Shown here: positions 35,098-44,107 of the stretch, piece by piece
How positions within the stretch are numbered: position 1 is the stretch's first letter
Layout of the letters: each line of letters starts with the position of its first letter
Origin: Prosthecobacter gellanilyticus
GTDB lineage: Bacteria > Verrucomicrobiota > Verrucomicrobiia > Verrucomicrobiales > Verrucomicrobiaceae
Direction: 5' to 3'
DNA: 64,000 bases
Assembly: GCF_007992435.1 (NCBI RefSeq)
Contig: NZ_BKAG01000025.1
Location: 1-64,000, forward strand
The notes under the pieces: generated by a model
The model's input: only the letters and a program-made list of their open reading frames with translations
Database searches by the model: none
What the model was told of the DNA's origin: nothing
Position numbers and translations under genes: made by a program

Positions 35098-35544
35098 TTA
35101 GTCCCAGACATAGCGCTCATCCCACTCTACTTCATATCGTTTCAGCAAGATGCGAAACTCATCCTGGAAGGTGATCACGCGATGATGTGACTCCTGAGTC
35201 TGGATGTATTTGATGACGGTTTTCTTCTGTGATGCCGCCACCGAAAAAGCGCCGTAGCCACTCTGCCAGCCAAACCCGCAACGAGTCTCTTTTTTCATCC
35301 ACTTGCTGCTGTTGCTCTTCATTTTCTCGATCGTGTCGGCAACGGTCATCGTTCGAGACAAGGCGAACAGTGCATGCACGTGATCCGCGGTGCCACCCAC
35401 CTGAATGGACACGTTGCCAAGGTCACCCAAGACGCCTGCCAGGTACGCATGAAGACGTGGGCGCATGGATGGGGAAACCATCGGTTCACGAGCCTTGGTG
35501 CTAAACACGGAATGAACCAAGATTTGCGATAACGACTGTGGCAT
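35098..35544 (-). CDS. IS200/IS605-family TnpA-like transposase
   Basis: A 148-residue Y1 transposase, start set at Met 35544 (the frame runs 16 codons further). HSVFSTKAREP at the N-terminus, the HUH motif in ADHVHALFAL, FGWQSGYGAFSV and the catalytic Tyr in IKYIQTQESHH are all present, so it looks intact. IS200 elements lack terminal inverted repeats, but here 90-bp inverted flanks lie at 34895-34984 and 35655-35744. This suggests a REP/RAYT-like or non-autonomous arrangement. Confidence 0.92.
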   Translation of the reverse strand: MPQSLSQILVHSVFSTKAREPMVSPSMRPRLHAYLAGVLGDLGNVSIQVGGTADHVHALFALSRTMTVADTIEKMKSNSSKWMKKETRCGFGWQSGYGAFSVAASQKKTVIKYIQTQESHHRVITFQDEFRILLKRYEVEWDERYVWD

Positions 35545-35900
35545 GGCAGCAATGTAGAGACTTTCTAACCAACCCGTCACGCCCAAACCCATGGTGTCAC
35601 GCGTGAATGGTATCGAGTGTGGTGTCGTCGGTTTTAAGCCTCGAAGAGGCGAAACTCCTTAGCCCAGGCCAACGGCCTGGGTTCTCGCAGGCCTATGATC
35701 CCCTCCAAACCCCGAGCGCCGAAGGTGCGACACTCGACTCCTCGGCTCCATTTGCCGCAACGACCACCGGCGTCGAGTGTCGGCCTTTCAGGCCTCCAGG
35801 TCGGGTTAAATAACATTTTCTCGCAGGTTCCCCAGGGCGATGCCCTGGGCTTAGGAGTGTCGCCTCTTCGAGGCTCAGAGCCCCAGATAATACGATCTCC
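35545..35900. repeat. Repeat-filled gap right of the IS200-like gene
   Basis: Holds the right 90-bp flank (35655-35744) and a second nested inverted pair: 35635-35664 (GCCTCGAAGAGGCGAAACTC) against 35846-35875 (TTAGGAGTGTCGCCTCTTCG). A hairpin CCCAGGGCGATGCCCTGGG lies at 35831-35849. No gene. Confidence 0.7.
35655..35744. repeat. 90-bp inverted flank, right of IS200-like element
   Basis: The counterpart of 34895-34984, beginning CTCCTTAGCCCAGGCC and ending CACTCGACTCCTCG. Confidence 0.8.
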
Positions 35901-37679
35901 TCACGCCACCTTCGGTTCGGGCACGAGGTGCTCGGCTTCTTTGGCGGCTTCGATGCGGCGGGCGGCGGTGACGGCGCTGTTTTCCATCTCGATCTCGCGG
36001 CACCAGCCTTTGATCTCGAGCTCGTTGAAGATCTTGCCGATCACGCGGCGCAGCAGGCCTTTGAGGTTCGGCATCTCGACTTCGGCCAGGGCGCGGATGG
36101 CGGCTTCCTTGTAGCTTTCCAGCAGGACTTGAGACTTCTCATAGGCACCGGTTTCCTCGGCCCAGGCGCGGATGGTGGGCTTGTCGGGGAGGGTGGTAGC
36201 GGTGCCGTTCCAGAGGGCTTCCATGATGTCGGCCACCTCGTCTTTGCCGCGTTCGCGGAGAAGGGCGAGGATGATGCTCGGACGGATGCTGACGTTGTTG
36301 TCCGCAGCGGAGTCATCACCCAGATCGTCGAGGTCATCGCGGATCTGGTAGGCGATGCCGAGGTTCTCGCTGTAGGTGTGGAGGACGTCGGCGGTTTCCT
36401 CAAGCTGGCCGGCCATGGCGGCACCGATCTTGAGGGCGACCTCAAAGGCGGGGGCGGTCTTGCTGCGGAAGATTTCCAGCACCTGGGTGCCGGTGAGGGC
36501 CACAGGGTTGTTGTTCCAGAGCAGCTCGGCACCCTGGCCGCGACAGAGTTCGCGCTGACCTTCGGCAGCGATTTTCAAGCAAGCGCTGCGGATGTGGCTG
36601 GCGCACTGCATCTCGGCGAGGAGGCGGTAACCTTCACCGATGAGCAGGTCTCCGACATTCAAGGCAACACCAACACCGTATTCCGAATGCAAAGTTGGTT
36701 CGCCGTAGCGCTCGGCGTCGTTGTCCTCGATGTCATCATGGATGAGGGAGGCCTTGTGGAAGGCTTCCACGGAGATGGCGGCGAGCTTCAGGTCATCTGA
36801 AATCGGGGCCTCGGGATCTTCACGCAGGGCCTGATAGGCGGCGATGGTGAGGAAGGGGCGCCAGCGCTTGCCAGCACGGGCCAGCCACTCGCGGCCGATC
36901 TCCTCGGTCTTGCAGGTGGGCTTGCCGAGCAGGGAATCCAGAGCCTCGGGAGTGAACCAGGTCTTCACCTCATCATGCAGGGCATTGAGGTTCAGGCGGC
37001 GGGTTTTGTCCTCGCTGGTGAGGTGGATGTAGTCCCAGACCCAGTCGACATCCACGGTGGTGTCGATGCAGTCATCCTGAAGCAGCGGCACGGCCACGGC
37101 AGGGATGGCGGCGGCTTCCACATAGGGGAAGGTGCGCTCCAGCACGGAGAGGCAGGAGATGCCGACGATGGCCTCGATCTTGCCGGTCTGGATCAGGGAC
37201 ATGACGATGGCGCTGCCTTCGGCGACGAGGACCGCGTAGCCCAGCTTCTCGGCCTCGTTCTGGAAGTCCTGGATGCTGCAGAGGCCGCACTGTTTGCAGA
37301 GCAGGCCAAATTCATCAAAGGGCGCGGTGCACTTGCTCTCCACGCGCAGGCACTTGGGCATGAGCAGGAGGCGCTTCTCAAAGGGCACGCTGGCCAGGGA
37401 CTCGCGCCAGGTCTCGTTCGCCAACAGCACGCCGGTGTAGTCGCGGTACAGCTTGTCGATGCCGTAGAGGGACATGATCTTGTCCGTGTGCCCCTGGAGC
37501 TCGAGCATGGGCACGGGGGGGACCAGACGGTGGTCCTCCATGTATTCGCGGACGGCTTTCAGCACGTGGTCACGGTCCTGCTTGGTCTGCGGGATGTTTT
37601 TCTTTGGTGGCCGGACGCGACGAGTCAGGCCGGGAATGACCGGGGGCAGGGAGGTGGAGCGGACAGCGACAGTGGACAT
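35901..37679 (-). CDS. DUF116-polyprenyl synthetase fusion protein
   Basis: About 592 residues from Met 37679. The N-terminal 250 residues resemble DUF116, with a Cys cluster LMPKCLRVESKC and LLCKQCGLCSIQ (five Cys within 35 residues) that could bind an Fe-S cluster or zinc. The C-terminal 330 residues are an isoprenyl diphosphate synthase: first Asp-rich motif LIHDDIEDND, second DDLDDLGDD, and GKRWRPFL at the allyl-diphosphate site. The enzyme condenses IPP with an allylic diphosphate; the residues just before DDIED (AFHKASLIH) would set chain length. The fusion suggests that the Cys-rich domain supplies or regulates the prenyl substrate; that is inference. Confidence 0.92.
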   Translation of the reverse strand: MSTVAVRSTSLPPVIPGLTRRVRPPKKNIPQTKQDRDHVLKAVREYMEDHRLVPPVPMLELQGHTDKIMSLYGIDKLYRDYTGVLLANETWRESLASVPFEKRLLLMPKCLRVESKCTAPFDEFGLLCKQCGLCSIQDFQNEAEKLGYAVLVAEGSAIVMSLIQTGKIEAIVGISCLSVLERTFPYVEAAAIPAVAVPLLQDDCIDTTVDVDWVWDYIHLTSEDKTRRLNLNALHDEVKTWFTPEALDSLLGKPTCKTEEIGREWLARAGKRWRPFLTIAAYQALREDPEAPISDDLKLAAISVEAFHKASLIHDDIEDNDAERYGEPTLHSEYGVGVALNVGDLLIGEGYRLLAEMQCASHIRSACLKIAAEGQRELCRGQGAELLWNNNPVALTGTQVLEIFRSKTAPAFEVALKIGAAMAGQLEETADVLHTYSENLGIAYQIRDDLDDLGDDSAADNNVSIRPSIILALLRERGKDEVADIMEALWNGTATTLPDKPTIRAWAEETGAYEKSQVLLESYKEAAIRALAEVEMPNLKGLLRRVIGKIFNELEIKGWCREIEMENSAVTAARRIEAAKEAEHLVPEPKVA

Positions 37680-37932
37680 GAAGAGAGGTGGCTCAAAGCC
37701 TGACGAGCAGGCGGCTGGGGGGGAGGGAGCGTATGAATGTAACCGTGGAGGCGGGGCTTTGTCTTGCAAGGATTGCACATGTGGAAGTGAAATCGATGAA
37801 GGCTCAGCCCGGCGGGCGCGGATTCTTTTTGCTCATTACGAAGGAAAATGCGGCAGGGGCAAATTTTGCTCTTGTCCGTATCTCATGGTATGCGGACTAT
37901 CCATTCCACCCCCGCCTCCAACCACCGTGGTT

Positions 37933-40368
37933 ATGAAAGTGATCCCCTCCACCCATGTCGCCGCCGCTCTTCTGCTGGCTCTAGCCGTGCCTGCTTCAGC
38001 TGAAGTACGCAAATGGACCAGCAAAGCTGGAACGTCCCTGGACGCTGAGATGACGGGGGTGGATCTTGCCGCACGTACGGTCACCCTGAAGAAGGCGGAT
38101 GGCTCGATCATCAGCATTCCAATCGATGCCCTTTCGGATGCGGACAAGGCTTATGCTGCGGCTGAATGGAAGAAGCTGCAGGCTGCGCCTGCGGGAACTA
38201 CCCCTACGCCTGCGGCAGGGACGACCTCCACAGCCCCGACCGTGACCCCGGTCGCCGGACCAGGGGCTCCACCATCTCAGGCGGTCCAGATGGTCCCAGG
38301 TGCCCCGGCTGCGCCTGCTGCACCAGCCCCGGCTCCTGCCGCCCCGGCGGCTCCCGCGAAGCCTGCCCCGCCACGTCCGGCGCTGACGATCACACCCGTC
38401 AAAGGTTTCAAGGCTCCCAACACGGCGGACTACATCGCCAAAGTGCTGAAAACCCGCCCGCGCTTGATTCATGCCCAGCCCGGTTGGGATCATCTGAAGG
38501 GGCTCATCGCCACGGACCCGCTTTACGCGAAGATGGTGGCAAACCTGAAAGCGGGTGGCGAGAAGCTGCTTGAGACGCCTGAGCTCACTCGCGTGTTTGG
38601 TGAGCAGCGCAGCCCTGTGACCCCAGGTTCGAAGGCGCTGTTCCGCATGGCTACTCTGGGTGCTCTGCATTTCCTGGATGGCGATCCCCGCTGGAAGGAG
38701 CGCGGCATCCGCGAGATGGTGGCGATCACGGACCCTGCCACCTTCCAGAACTGGTATGTGGATGAGCCTGCCGTCACGGCGGACTTCCTCATCGCCGCAT
38801 CCCTGGGCTACGACTATTTCAAAGACGGCTTCACGGCGAAGCAGCTCACGGACATCAAGACCTACATGATTGAGAAGGGCATTGGTGCTCTCGCCGCGAG
38901 GATCAAGGGAGACCCCATACCGGAAAGTGCCCGTGGCAAGGCGGCCGGCGTGGAGGACGCCGCCAAGGCCAAGGCACCCGCCAAGGGAGCTCCGAAAAAA
39001 GCTGAGGATGACGGTCCGCCCGACTCTGAGCACATGGCCATGGCTTCGGCACTGATCCTCTCCGCCATCTGCTTGGTGGATGACGATGCTGGTGCCGCCC
39101 GTCAGGCTGTCGATGGAGCTGCCAAGGTGTTTGGCAAAGGCATGGTCGAATTTGCTCCAGCGGGAATCTGGCCTGAGGGAATGGAGGCCGGTGAGCATGT
39201 GCTGGATTACGCGATCATGGTCCTGCAGACCTTGAAGACAAATGCTGGAAGCGACTTTGGTTTCAGCATGCTGGAGGGCCTGCCCCAAGCCGGTCTGGCC
39301 CGCCTGCATCTCGTGGGTCCGACTGGATCTCTGTTTAACTATGGCGACACCGGAGGCACCGCTCTCACCCGTCCATGGGTTTCGACGTGGCTGGCTGGTG
39401 TGCACGGGAACCTCGGACAGAAGGCCCTCACGGCGGGCAGTGCCCCAGGCACAGAAACAGCCTTCCTGAACCTGGCGGGTCACGTGATGTACTACAATCC
39501 GTATGCAGCGGGGGATGGCACACCTGACTCCATGGACTACGGTGTTGCGGGCGGTCAGATCGCTGCGCTGCGCTCTGCCTGGGATCGTAATGCCTTCTAC
39601 GTGGCGCTGAAGGGTGGAGACAACGCCATCCGCACCTCACAGCTTGATCTCGGAACCTTTATCCTGGATGCAGCTGGCAAGCGCTGGGCCATCGAGCTGG
39701 GTGAGGAGTCTGACCGCGCTCCAGGGCTGGATCCGAATGCTGCGGACCGCACGAAGCGCTACCAGCTTTATGTTGAAGGCACTCCTGGACAGAACACCCT
39801 GGAGATCGGCCAGCAGGAAGAACCACCTCCTGCGAAGAAGGGCGCTCCTCCACCGAAGCCGGTGATCAGCACCAACCAGAGCCTGGATGGCAAGTCTGCC
39901 GTGACCTTTATGAAAAGCGCGGAAGGAGTCGGCATGGCGGCAGTGGACCTGAAGGATGCCTACTCAAAAGTGGCGAAGGAAGCTCACCGCGGTGTCATGC
40001 TGGTGCGGGGCGCCAAACCCTATGTGCTTCTTCAGGATGATCTGATCGTCAAAAACAACACGCCCGTCACCTGGAAGATGCACACCAAGGCCACCGTGGC
40101 CGTGAATGGCAAGACTGCCACGCTGACCGATGCGAAGGACACGATGCACGCGGTGATTCTTTCCCCGGAAGGGGCCACCTTCCTGACGGAAGATGCTCCG
40201 GAGCCTCCAAGCGACCAGCAGAAGAGCATGAAGGGCATCCGCGTGTTGAAGGTCTCCCTCGGTGAGGTGAAAGGGCCGCATACCATCAGCATCGCCTTCA
40301 CCATGGGTGAGCCGCTGGCCGTGGCGCCTCCGGTCAATCCGGTGGTAAGCTGGCCTGGTAAGAAGTGA
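37933..40368 (+). CDS. Exported heparinase II/III-like protein with SHD1 and Pro/Ala linker
   Basis: About 811 residues starting at Met 37933, which provides a signal peptide ending VPASAE. An SHD1-like module (VRKWTSKAGTSLDAEM ... IPIDALSDADKAY) is followed by a 75-residue Ala/Pro/Thr linker. Residues 155-480 look like the alpha/alpha-toroid of alginate lyases and heparinases (RPRLIHAQPGWDHLKGLI, NWYVDEPAVTADFLI). The C-terminal half, with LFNYGDTGG and LDLGTFILDAAGKRW, resembles the heparinase II/III beta-sandwich. It probably eliminates or binds uronic-acid polysaccharides outside the cytoplasm. Catalytic residues cannot be assigned with certainty. A strong terminator follows. Confidence 0.85.
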   Translation: MKVIPSTHVAAALLLALAVPASAEVRKWTSKAGTSLDAEMTGVDLAARTVTLKKADGSIISIPIDALSDADKAYAAAEWKKLQAAPAGTTPTPAAGTTSTAPTVTPVAGPGAPPSQAVQMVPGAPAAPAAPAPAPAAPAAPAKPAPPRPALTITPVKGFKAPNTADYIAKVLKTRPRLIHAQPGWDHLKGLIATDPLYAKMVANLKAGGEKLLETPELTRVFGEQRSPVTPGSKALFRMATLGALHFLDGDPRWKERGIREMVAITDPATFQNWYVDEPAVTADFLIAASLGYDYFKDGFTAKQLTDIKTYMIEKGIGALAARIKGDPIPESARGKAAGVEDAAKAKAPAKGAPKKAEDDGPPDSEHMAMASALILSAICLVDDDAGAARQAVDGAAKVFGKGMVEFAPAGIWPEGMEAGEHVLDYAIMVLQTLKTNAGSDFGFSMLEGLPQAGLARLHLVGPTGSLFNYGDTGGTALTRPWVSTWLAGVHGNLGQKALTAGSAPGTETAFLNLAGHVMYYNPYAAGDGTPDSMDYGVAGGQIAALRSAWDRNAFYVALKGGDNAIRTSQLDLGTFILDAAGKRWAIELGEESDRAPGLDPNAADRTKRYQLYVEGTPGQNTLEIGQQEEPPPAKKGAPPPKPVISTNQSLDGKSAVTFMKSAEGVGMAAVDLKDAYSKVAKEAHRGVMLVRGAKPYVLLQDDLIVKNNTPVTWKMHTKATVAVNGKTATLTDAKDTMHAVILSPEGATFLTEDAPEPPSDQQKSMKGIRVLKVSLGEVKGPHTISIAFTMGEPLAVAPPVNPVVSWPGKK

Positions 40369-40400
40369 GCCGATCTCCAGACAGAGAAATGTGATTCAGC

Positions 40401-40432
40401 AAAAAAGGCAGGCGTCACCGCCTGCCTTTTTT
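40401..40432. terminator. Rho-independent terminator, probably bidirectional
   Basis: AAAAAA precedes the stem GGCAGGCG, loop TCAC, CGCCTGCC, then TTTTTT. It serves the heparinase-like gene on the plus strand and, by the A-run, the C39-like gene on the minus strand. Confidence 0.93.
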
Positions 40433-40455
40433 GTTTCTTCTTCTTGCCGCTTTGT

Positions 40456-41808
40456 TCAGCGTGCGCGCGGCTGCATGTAGTACAGGCCGTTGGTCATGGT
40501 GTAGGCATTCGCCAGCGGCATGCGCTTCAGAGCGTGGTCGGCACCCCAAGAGTCAGAGTAGAGAGCCTCGCCGGTCTTGACATTATAACCAATGATGAGG
40601 CGCATGTGGCCGCCACTGGCCTGCGGGATTTCCTTCTCTGGCAGCAGGCCGAGAGAGACGCTCCACATGACCGGGATGCCTTGATCAATCAGCCCGGCGA
40701 TGGTGCGCTGGAACTTGCCGTAACCGGAGCGGTCGCGCTCGGTGCGGGCCACCTTGAGGATCTCGCCATCCATCTGCCCGATGATCTCATTGATGTAGAT
40801 CGTGCCGCCGCGGGGGCTGGCATCCACCTCGGGCTTCTTCGCCTTCTTGGCCTCCTTGTTGTAGTCGCCCACCTTGTCCATGAACTTCTTGAAGTCCCAG
40901 TCCTCGATCACGCGGACGCTGACGCCCATGCGACCCTCGAGCTTGTTCAGCGCGGCGAGCATCTTGTCCGGGCTGGTGCCTCCACCATCACTGGTATCTG
41001 CCACCTGGGCCATCTCATGCTGGTCCACCGGGATGCCGTAGTACTTAAAAACTCGTTCGGCGGTGGCCACGGCGCAGTAGCCCTTGGGACCCTGGTCCAC
41101 CATCGGTACATTCGCGATGACCACATCACCGCTGGCTTCATCCCGTTTCACATTCGCGGTTAGGCTGCTGCGACCCACGGCAGTGGTGGTGCCGGCGGTG
41201 GAGGTGGCTGCCATGGCGCCTCGGCCTGCCGCGCCCACGTTCGCCACACGGAGGCGGATGAACTCGGCGCGGAAAGGGATGTCGCGGCTCTTCATCTCGC
41301 GCTGATAGCTGTACTCCAGCAGGTAGGCACTGGGTGCCTTCATCCAGACCAGACCTTCCGCGGCCACGGCACTGGACTTGTCCTTCCCGCGCTCCGTGGG
41401 AGTCACGCCCAGTTTCTTGGAGATGCCATCACGCAACTCATTCACGCGCGTCTCGAACTGGTCGCGCGTGCTGATGAGAGACTCAGCATCTCCACGGTTG
41501 TAGATGGAGAAGGTCAGCTTGGCCGGATTGCCTTCGGTCGTGAATTCGATGATGGCTTCGTTGAGCTTGATGGCACCTCCCCAGAGGCTGAGGCCCGGGC
41601 CGAAGAAGCGTGCCTGATCCTTGCGTTCCGAAAGCCAGTCAAAGCGCGTGGCCTTGAACTTTTCCTCAAACTGGGCCGCATTCATCTGCCAGGCTGCGTC
41701 TCCGGTGAGAAGGTCATCAAGGGGCCGGGCCGGGCCTGAAGTGTCCTGGGCGGACGCGATGGCGAGAGTGAGCGCCAGAAAGGTGGAGACGAGGGGCAGG
41801 GATTTCAT
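40456..41808 (-). CDS. Exported C39-like cysteine peptidase domain protein
   Basis: A 450-residue protein with a signal peptide (1-20, ending ASAQ). Residues 25-215 are an unrecognised N-terminal domain. The C-terminal part looks like a papain-fold peptidase of the C39_2 type: catalytic Cys in GPKGYCAVATAERVF, His in SGGHMRLIIGYN and Asp in YSDSWG. It should be a protease or peptide-processing enzyme in the envelope. Transcribed away from the two-component operon. Confidence 0.87.
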   Translation of the reverse strand: MKSLPLVSTFLALTLAIASAQDTSGPARPLDDLLTGDAAWQMNAAQFEEKFKATRFDWLSERKDQARFFGPGLSLWGGAIKLNEAIIEFTTEGNPAKLTFSIYNRGDAESLISTRDQFETRVNELRDGISKKLGVTPTERGKDKSSAVAAEGLVWMKAPSAYLLEYSYQREMKSRDIPFRAEFIRLRVANVGAAGRGAMAATSTAGTTTAVGRSSLTANVKRDEASGDVVIANVPMVDQGPKGYCAVATAERVFKYYGIPVDQHEMAQVADTSDGGGTSPDKMLAALNKLEGRMGVSVRVIEDWDFKKFMDKVGDYNKEAKKAKKPEVDASPRGGTIYINEIIGQMDGEILKVARTERDRSGYGKFQRTIAGLIDQGIPVMWSVSLGLLPEKEIPQASGGHMRLIIGYNVKTGEALYSDSWGADHALKRMPLANAYTMTNGLYYMQPRAR

Positions 41809-41961
41809 GGTGGGGAGAAACTGCGGTCACAGGTTAGTCAGCAGGCATGCCAGATGTCCAGACTGGAGTGGTGAGCCTTCTTCGTTTCTGACAGCAAAGC
41901 CACCCTCATGGCCTGCATGGGGAAAGGAGGTGACAGCTCTCAGTAAAAAGATTTTCATGCG

Positions 41962-41981
41962 CTAATGTTCCCCTAATGTTG
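41962..41981 (+). promoter_or_regulatory. Direct repeat CTAATGTTC before the response regulator gene
   Basis: CTAATGTTC at 41962 and CTAATGTTG at 41973, 11 bp apart, 28 bp before the start codon. The near-identical pair CTAATCTTC occurs at 44069 and 44080 before the downstream gene. This is the pattern of an OmpR-family binding site. Confidence 0.6.
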
Positions 41982-42008
41982 GGAGTCGACATTTCCTGCC
42001 CTCAACTC

Positions 42009-42686
42009 ATGCGTATTTTGATCGTCGAAGATTCCGCACTCATCCGCAATCCGGTGACGAAGGCGCTCAAGGCTTCAGGGTATGCGGTGGATGCCGCCGA
42101 AGATGGAACGGAGGGGTGGCAGATGACGCTGGATCATGATTACGATGTGATCATCCTCGACATTATGCTTCCCGGCATGGACGGGCGGGAGATTCTGCGG
42201 CGGCTGCGCGCGGCTGGCAACGAAACGCCGGTTTTGTTCCTGACAGCGAAGGATGCGGTTGGCGACCGTGTAGCCGGCTTGAAGCTAGGCGCGGATGACT
42301 ACCTGACGAAATCCTTTGCGATCGAGGAGCTTCTGGCCCGCGTGGAAGTGCTCGGACGGAGAAAGTATGCGAAGCGTTCACACCTCCTTGTCGCCGGGGA
42401 TCTGGAGCTGGATCAGGCGGCGAAGACCGTCCGGCGCGGCGGCTGCGAAGTCAGTCTCAAGCCCCAGCTCTTCGCGCTGCTCGAGTATCTGCTTTTGCGG
42501 AAAGGCCAGGTAGTCTCGCGAACGGAGATTGAAGAGCACATCTATGATGAACAAGCATCGCCAATGAGCAATGTCGTGGACGCGGCGGTGTGCACTCTGC
42601 GCCGGGCGATTACCCTTTCCGACAACAGCGCGCCCATTATCCACACGCGGCGCGGGATGGGTTACGTCGTTCTTGAACCCCGATGA
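42009..42686 (+). CDS. OmpR-family response regulator
   Basis: A 225-residue regulator, start set at Met 42009 (MRILIVEDSALIRNP). The receiver domain has the acidic pair ED at 8-9 (IVED), phospho-Asp in VIILDIMLPGMDG and the conserved Lys in YLTKSFA. A winged-helix DNA-binding domain follows (residues 125-225). The stop overlaps the kinase start by four bases (ATGA), so the pair is translationally coupled. A direct repeat with 11-bp spacing precedes it. Confidence 0.95.
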   Translation: MRILIVEDSALIRNPVTKALKASGYAVDAAEDGTEGWQMTLDHDYDVIILDIMLPGMDGREILRRLRAAGNETPVLFLTAKDAVGDRVAGLKLGADDYLTKSFAIEELLARVEVLGRRKYAKRSHLLVAGDLELDQAAKTVRRGGCEVSLKPQLFALLEYLLLRKGQVVSRTEIEEHIYDEQASPMSNVVDAAVCTLRRAITLSDNSAPIIHTRRGMGYVVLEPR

Positions 42687-44059
42687 AAAGTATTCGTGCC
42701 CAGCTTCTCGGATGGCTTCTGCCCGGCTTCGCGGTGGTATGCGCCAGTGCCAGTCTAGGGGTCTATTATTGGGGAAAGCAGGCCATTGAGGCAGACCTCG
42801 ATGCGCGCCTTGGCAGGCTCTCAGGCTCGGCGCGGCTAGCCCTGCGTAATCAGATGACCGCCGGTGGCGGCGGAACACGCACGCCTGGTCTGCGGGCTTT
42901 CCTGGCCAAGGAAGAGTTTCAGTCGTCCGGCCAGTATTTTGAGTTGTGGACAGTCGCCGGGAGTACGGAGCGCCGGTCGCCCAACCTCGGCGACGCGGAT
43001 TTACCCCGCCCTACCGTGCTGGCCCGCGACGCCGTTCGCTATGACGGCACGCTGAATAGTGGCGATCGGGTCCGGATCAGCGCCATGCAGTTCCCTCAAG
43101 GCGGCGGAATGCCACCACTGGAGTTTGCCGTCGCCATCAGTCGGAGCGAGGGGGAGGCTCGATTGTCCCGACTTTTAAGGGACTTGGCGATTGGCGCTGT
43201 CGGTTGCTGCGCCGTGCTTTGTTTGCTGCAAGTGCTCGCCTTGCGCCATGCCATGCGTCCGCTTGGCCAGGTGGGTGAGCAAGCAGCGGCGATGGAGGCC
43301 GGATCACTGCATGAGCGGTTCGCCTTGGAAGATATGCCCCTGGAAGTCGTGCCCATCGTGGAGCGACTGAATGATCTCATGGCGAGAAGAGAGGAAGGCT
43401 TTGAGCGTGAGCGCCAGTTCAGCAGCTATCTGGCGCACGAACTACGCACTCCGCTCGCCGGGATCCGATCAACCAGCGAAGTGGCGGCAAAGTGGCCAGA
43501 CCAGTCCTCTCCGGACGACTTTCGTCTCATCGCGCAGGCTGCGGCACGTCTTCAGCAAACGGTGGAAAGTCTCCTGATCCTATCCCGCCTGGAAACTTCC
43601 TCAGCTGACATCACGATCGAGGTGGTGGCCTTGCGCCCCATTATCGAGGAGTGCCTCGCGCTGCACAGCGGCCGAGCTGAGCAGCGCGATTTAAAGTTCG
43701 CCACGCAGCTCGAACGATCGCCTACTTTGGAGACCGATCCCCGCCTGCTGCGCATTGTTGTCACCAACCTCATCGCCAACGCCACGGAGTACGCGCCACT
43801 GGGAAGCGAAATCGTCATAGCAGCGACGGACACAGACCCGTTTTTGCGAGTCGGCAACCTCGCCCCCGATCTCACTCCCGACGACATCCTCCGGCTTTTC
43901 GATCGACTCTGGCGAAAGGATGCCACGCGCAGCGACGCCGCTCACACAGGCCTTGGGCTTTCCATTGCGCGCAGCTGCGCCCTGGCCCTGGGATTCACGC
44001 TCACTGCCGAGCTGGATGGAGGCGGTGTGATAGAGATGTCTCTGTGCCGCGAAAAATAA
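42683..44059 (+). CDS. Sensor histidine kinase
   Basis: A 458-residue membrane kinase. Transmembrane helices at about 9-30 and 167-188 bracket a periplasmic sensor of about 135 residues. A HAMP domain follows, then the dimerisation helix with the phospho-acceptor His in FSSYLAHELRTPLAGI, the N box TNLIANATEYAP and the G box TGLGLSIARS. Partner of the regulator encoded just upstream. The signal is unknown; the neighbouring EF-hand cytochrome genes may belong to its regulon. Confidence 0.95.
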   Translation: MKSIRAQLLGWLLPGFAVVCASASLGVYYWGKQAIEADLDARLGRLSGSARLALRNQMTAGGGGTRTPGLRAFLAKEEFQSSGQYFELWTVAGSTERRSPNLGDADLPRPTVLARDAVRYDGTLNSGDRVRISAMQFPQGGGMPPLEFAVAISRSEGEARLSRLLRDLAIGAVGCCAVLCLLQVLALRHAMRPLGQVGEQAAAMEAGSLHERFALEDMPLEVVPIVERLNDLMARREEGFERERQFSSYLAHELRTPLAGIRSTSEVAAKWPDQSSPDDFRLIAQAAARLQQTVESLLILSRLETSSADITIEVVALRPIIEECLALHSGRAEQRDLKFATQLERSPTLETDPRLLRIVVTNLIANATEYAPLGSEIVIAATDTDPFLRVGNLAPDLTPDDILRLFDRLWRKDATRSDAAHTGLGLSIARSCALALGFTLTAELDGGGVIEMSLCREK

Positions 44060-44068
44060 TTCTCCACG

Positions 44069-44088
44069 CTAATCTTCTGCTAATCTTC
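44069..44088 (+). promoter_or_regulatory. Direct repeat CTAATCTTC before the EF-hand/PSCyt1 gene
   Basis: CTAATCTTC at 44069-44077 and again at 44080-44088, 11 bp apart, 20 bp before the start codon. It matches the pair before the response regulator gene except for one base per half-site. Confidence 0.6.
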
Positions 44089-44107
44089 GGTGTGCCATGC
44101 TGGGTGG

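Noticed and set aside
34691..35816. Small frames around the IS200-like element
   Set aside because: They come from the hairpin repeats and their inverted copies.
37996..39483. Long open frame opposite the heparinase-like gene
   Set aside because: Arg/Gly-rich shadow with no signal peptide or domain.
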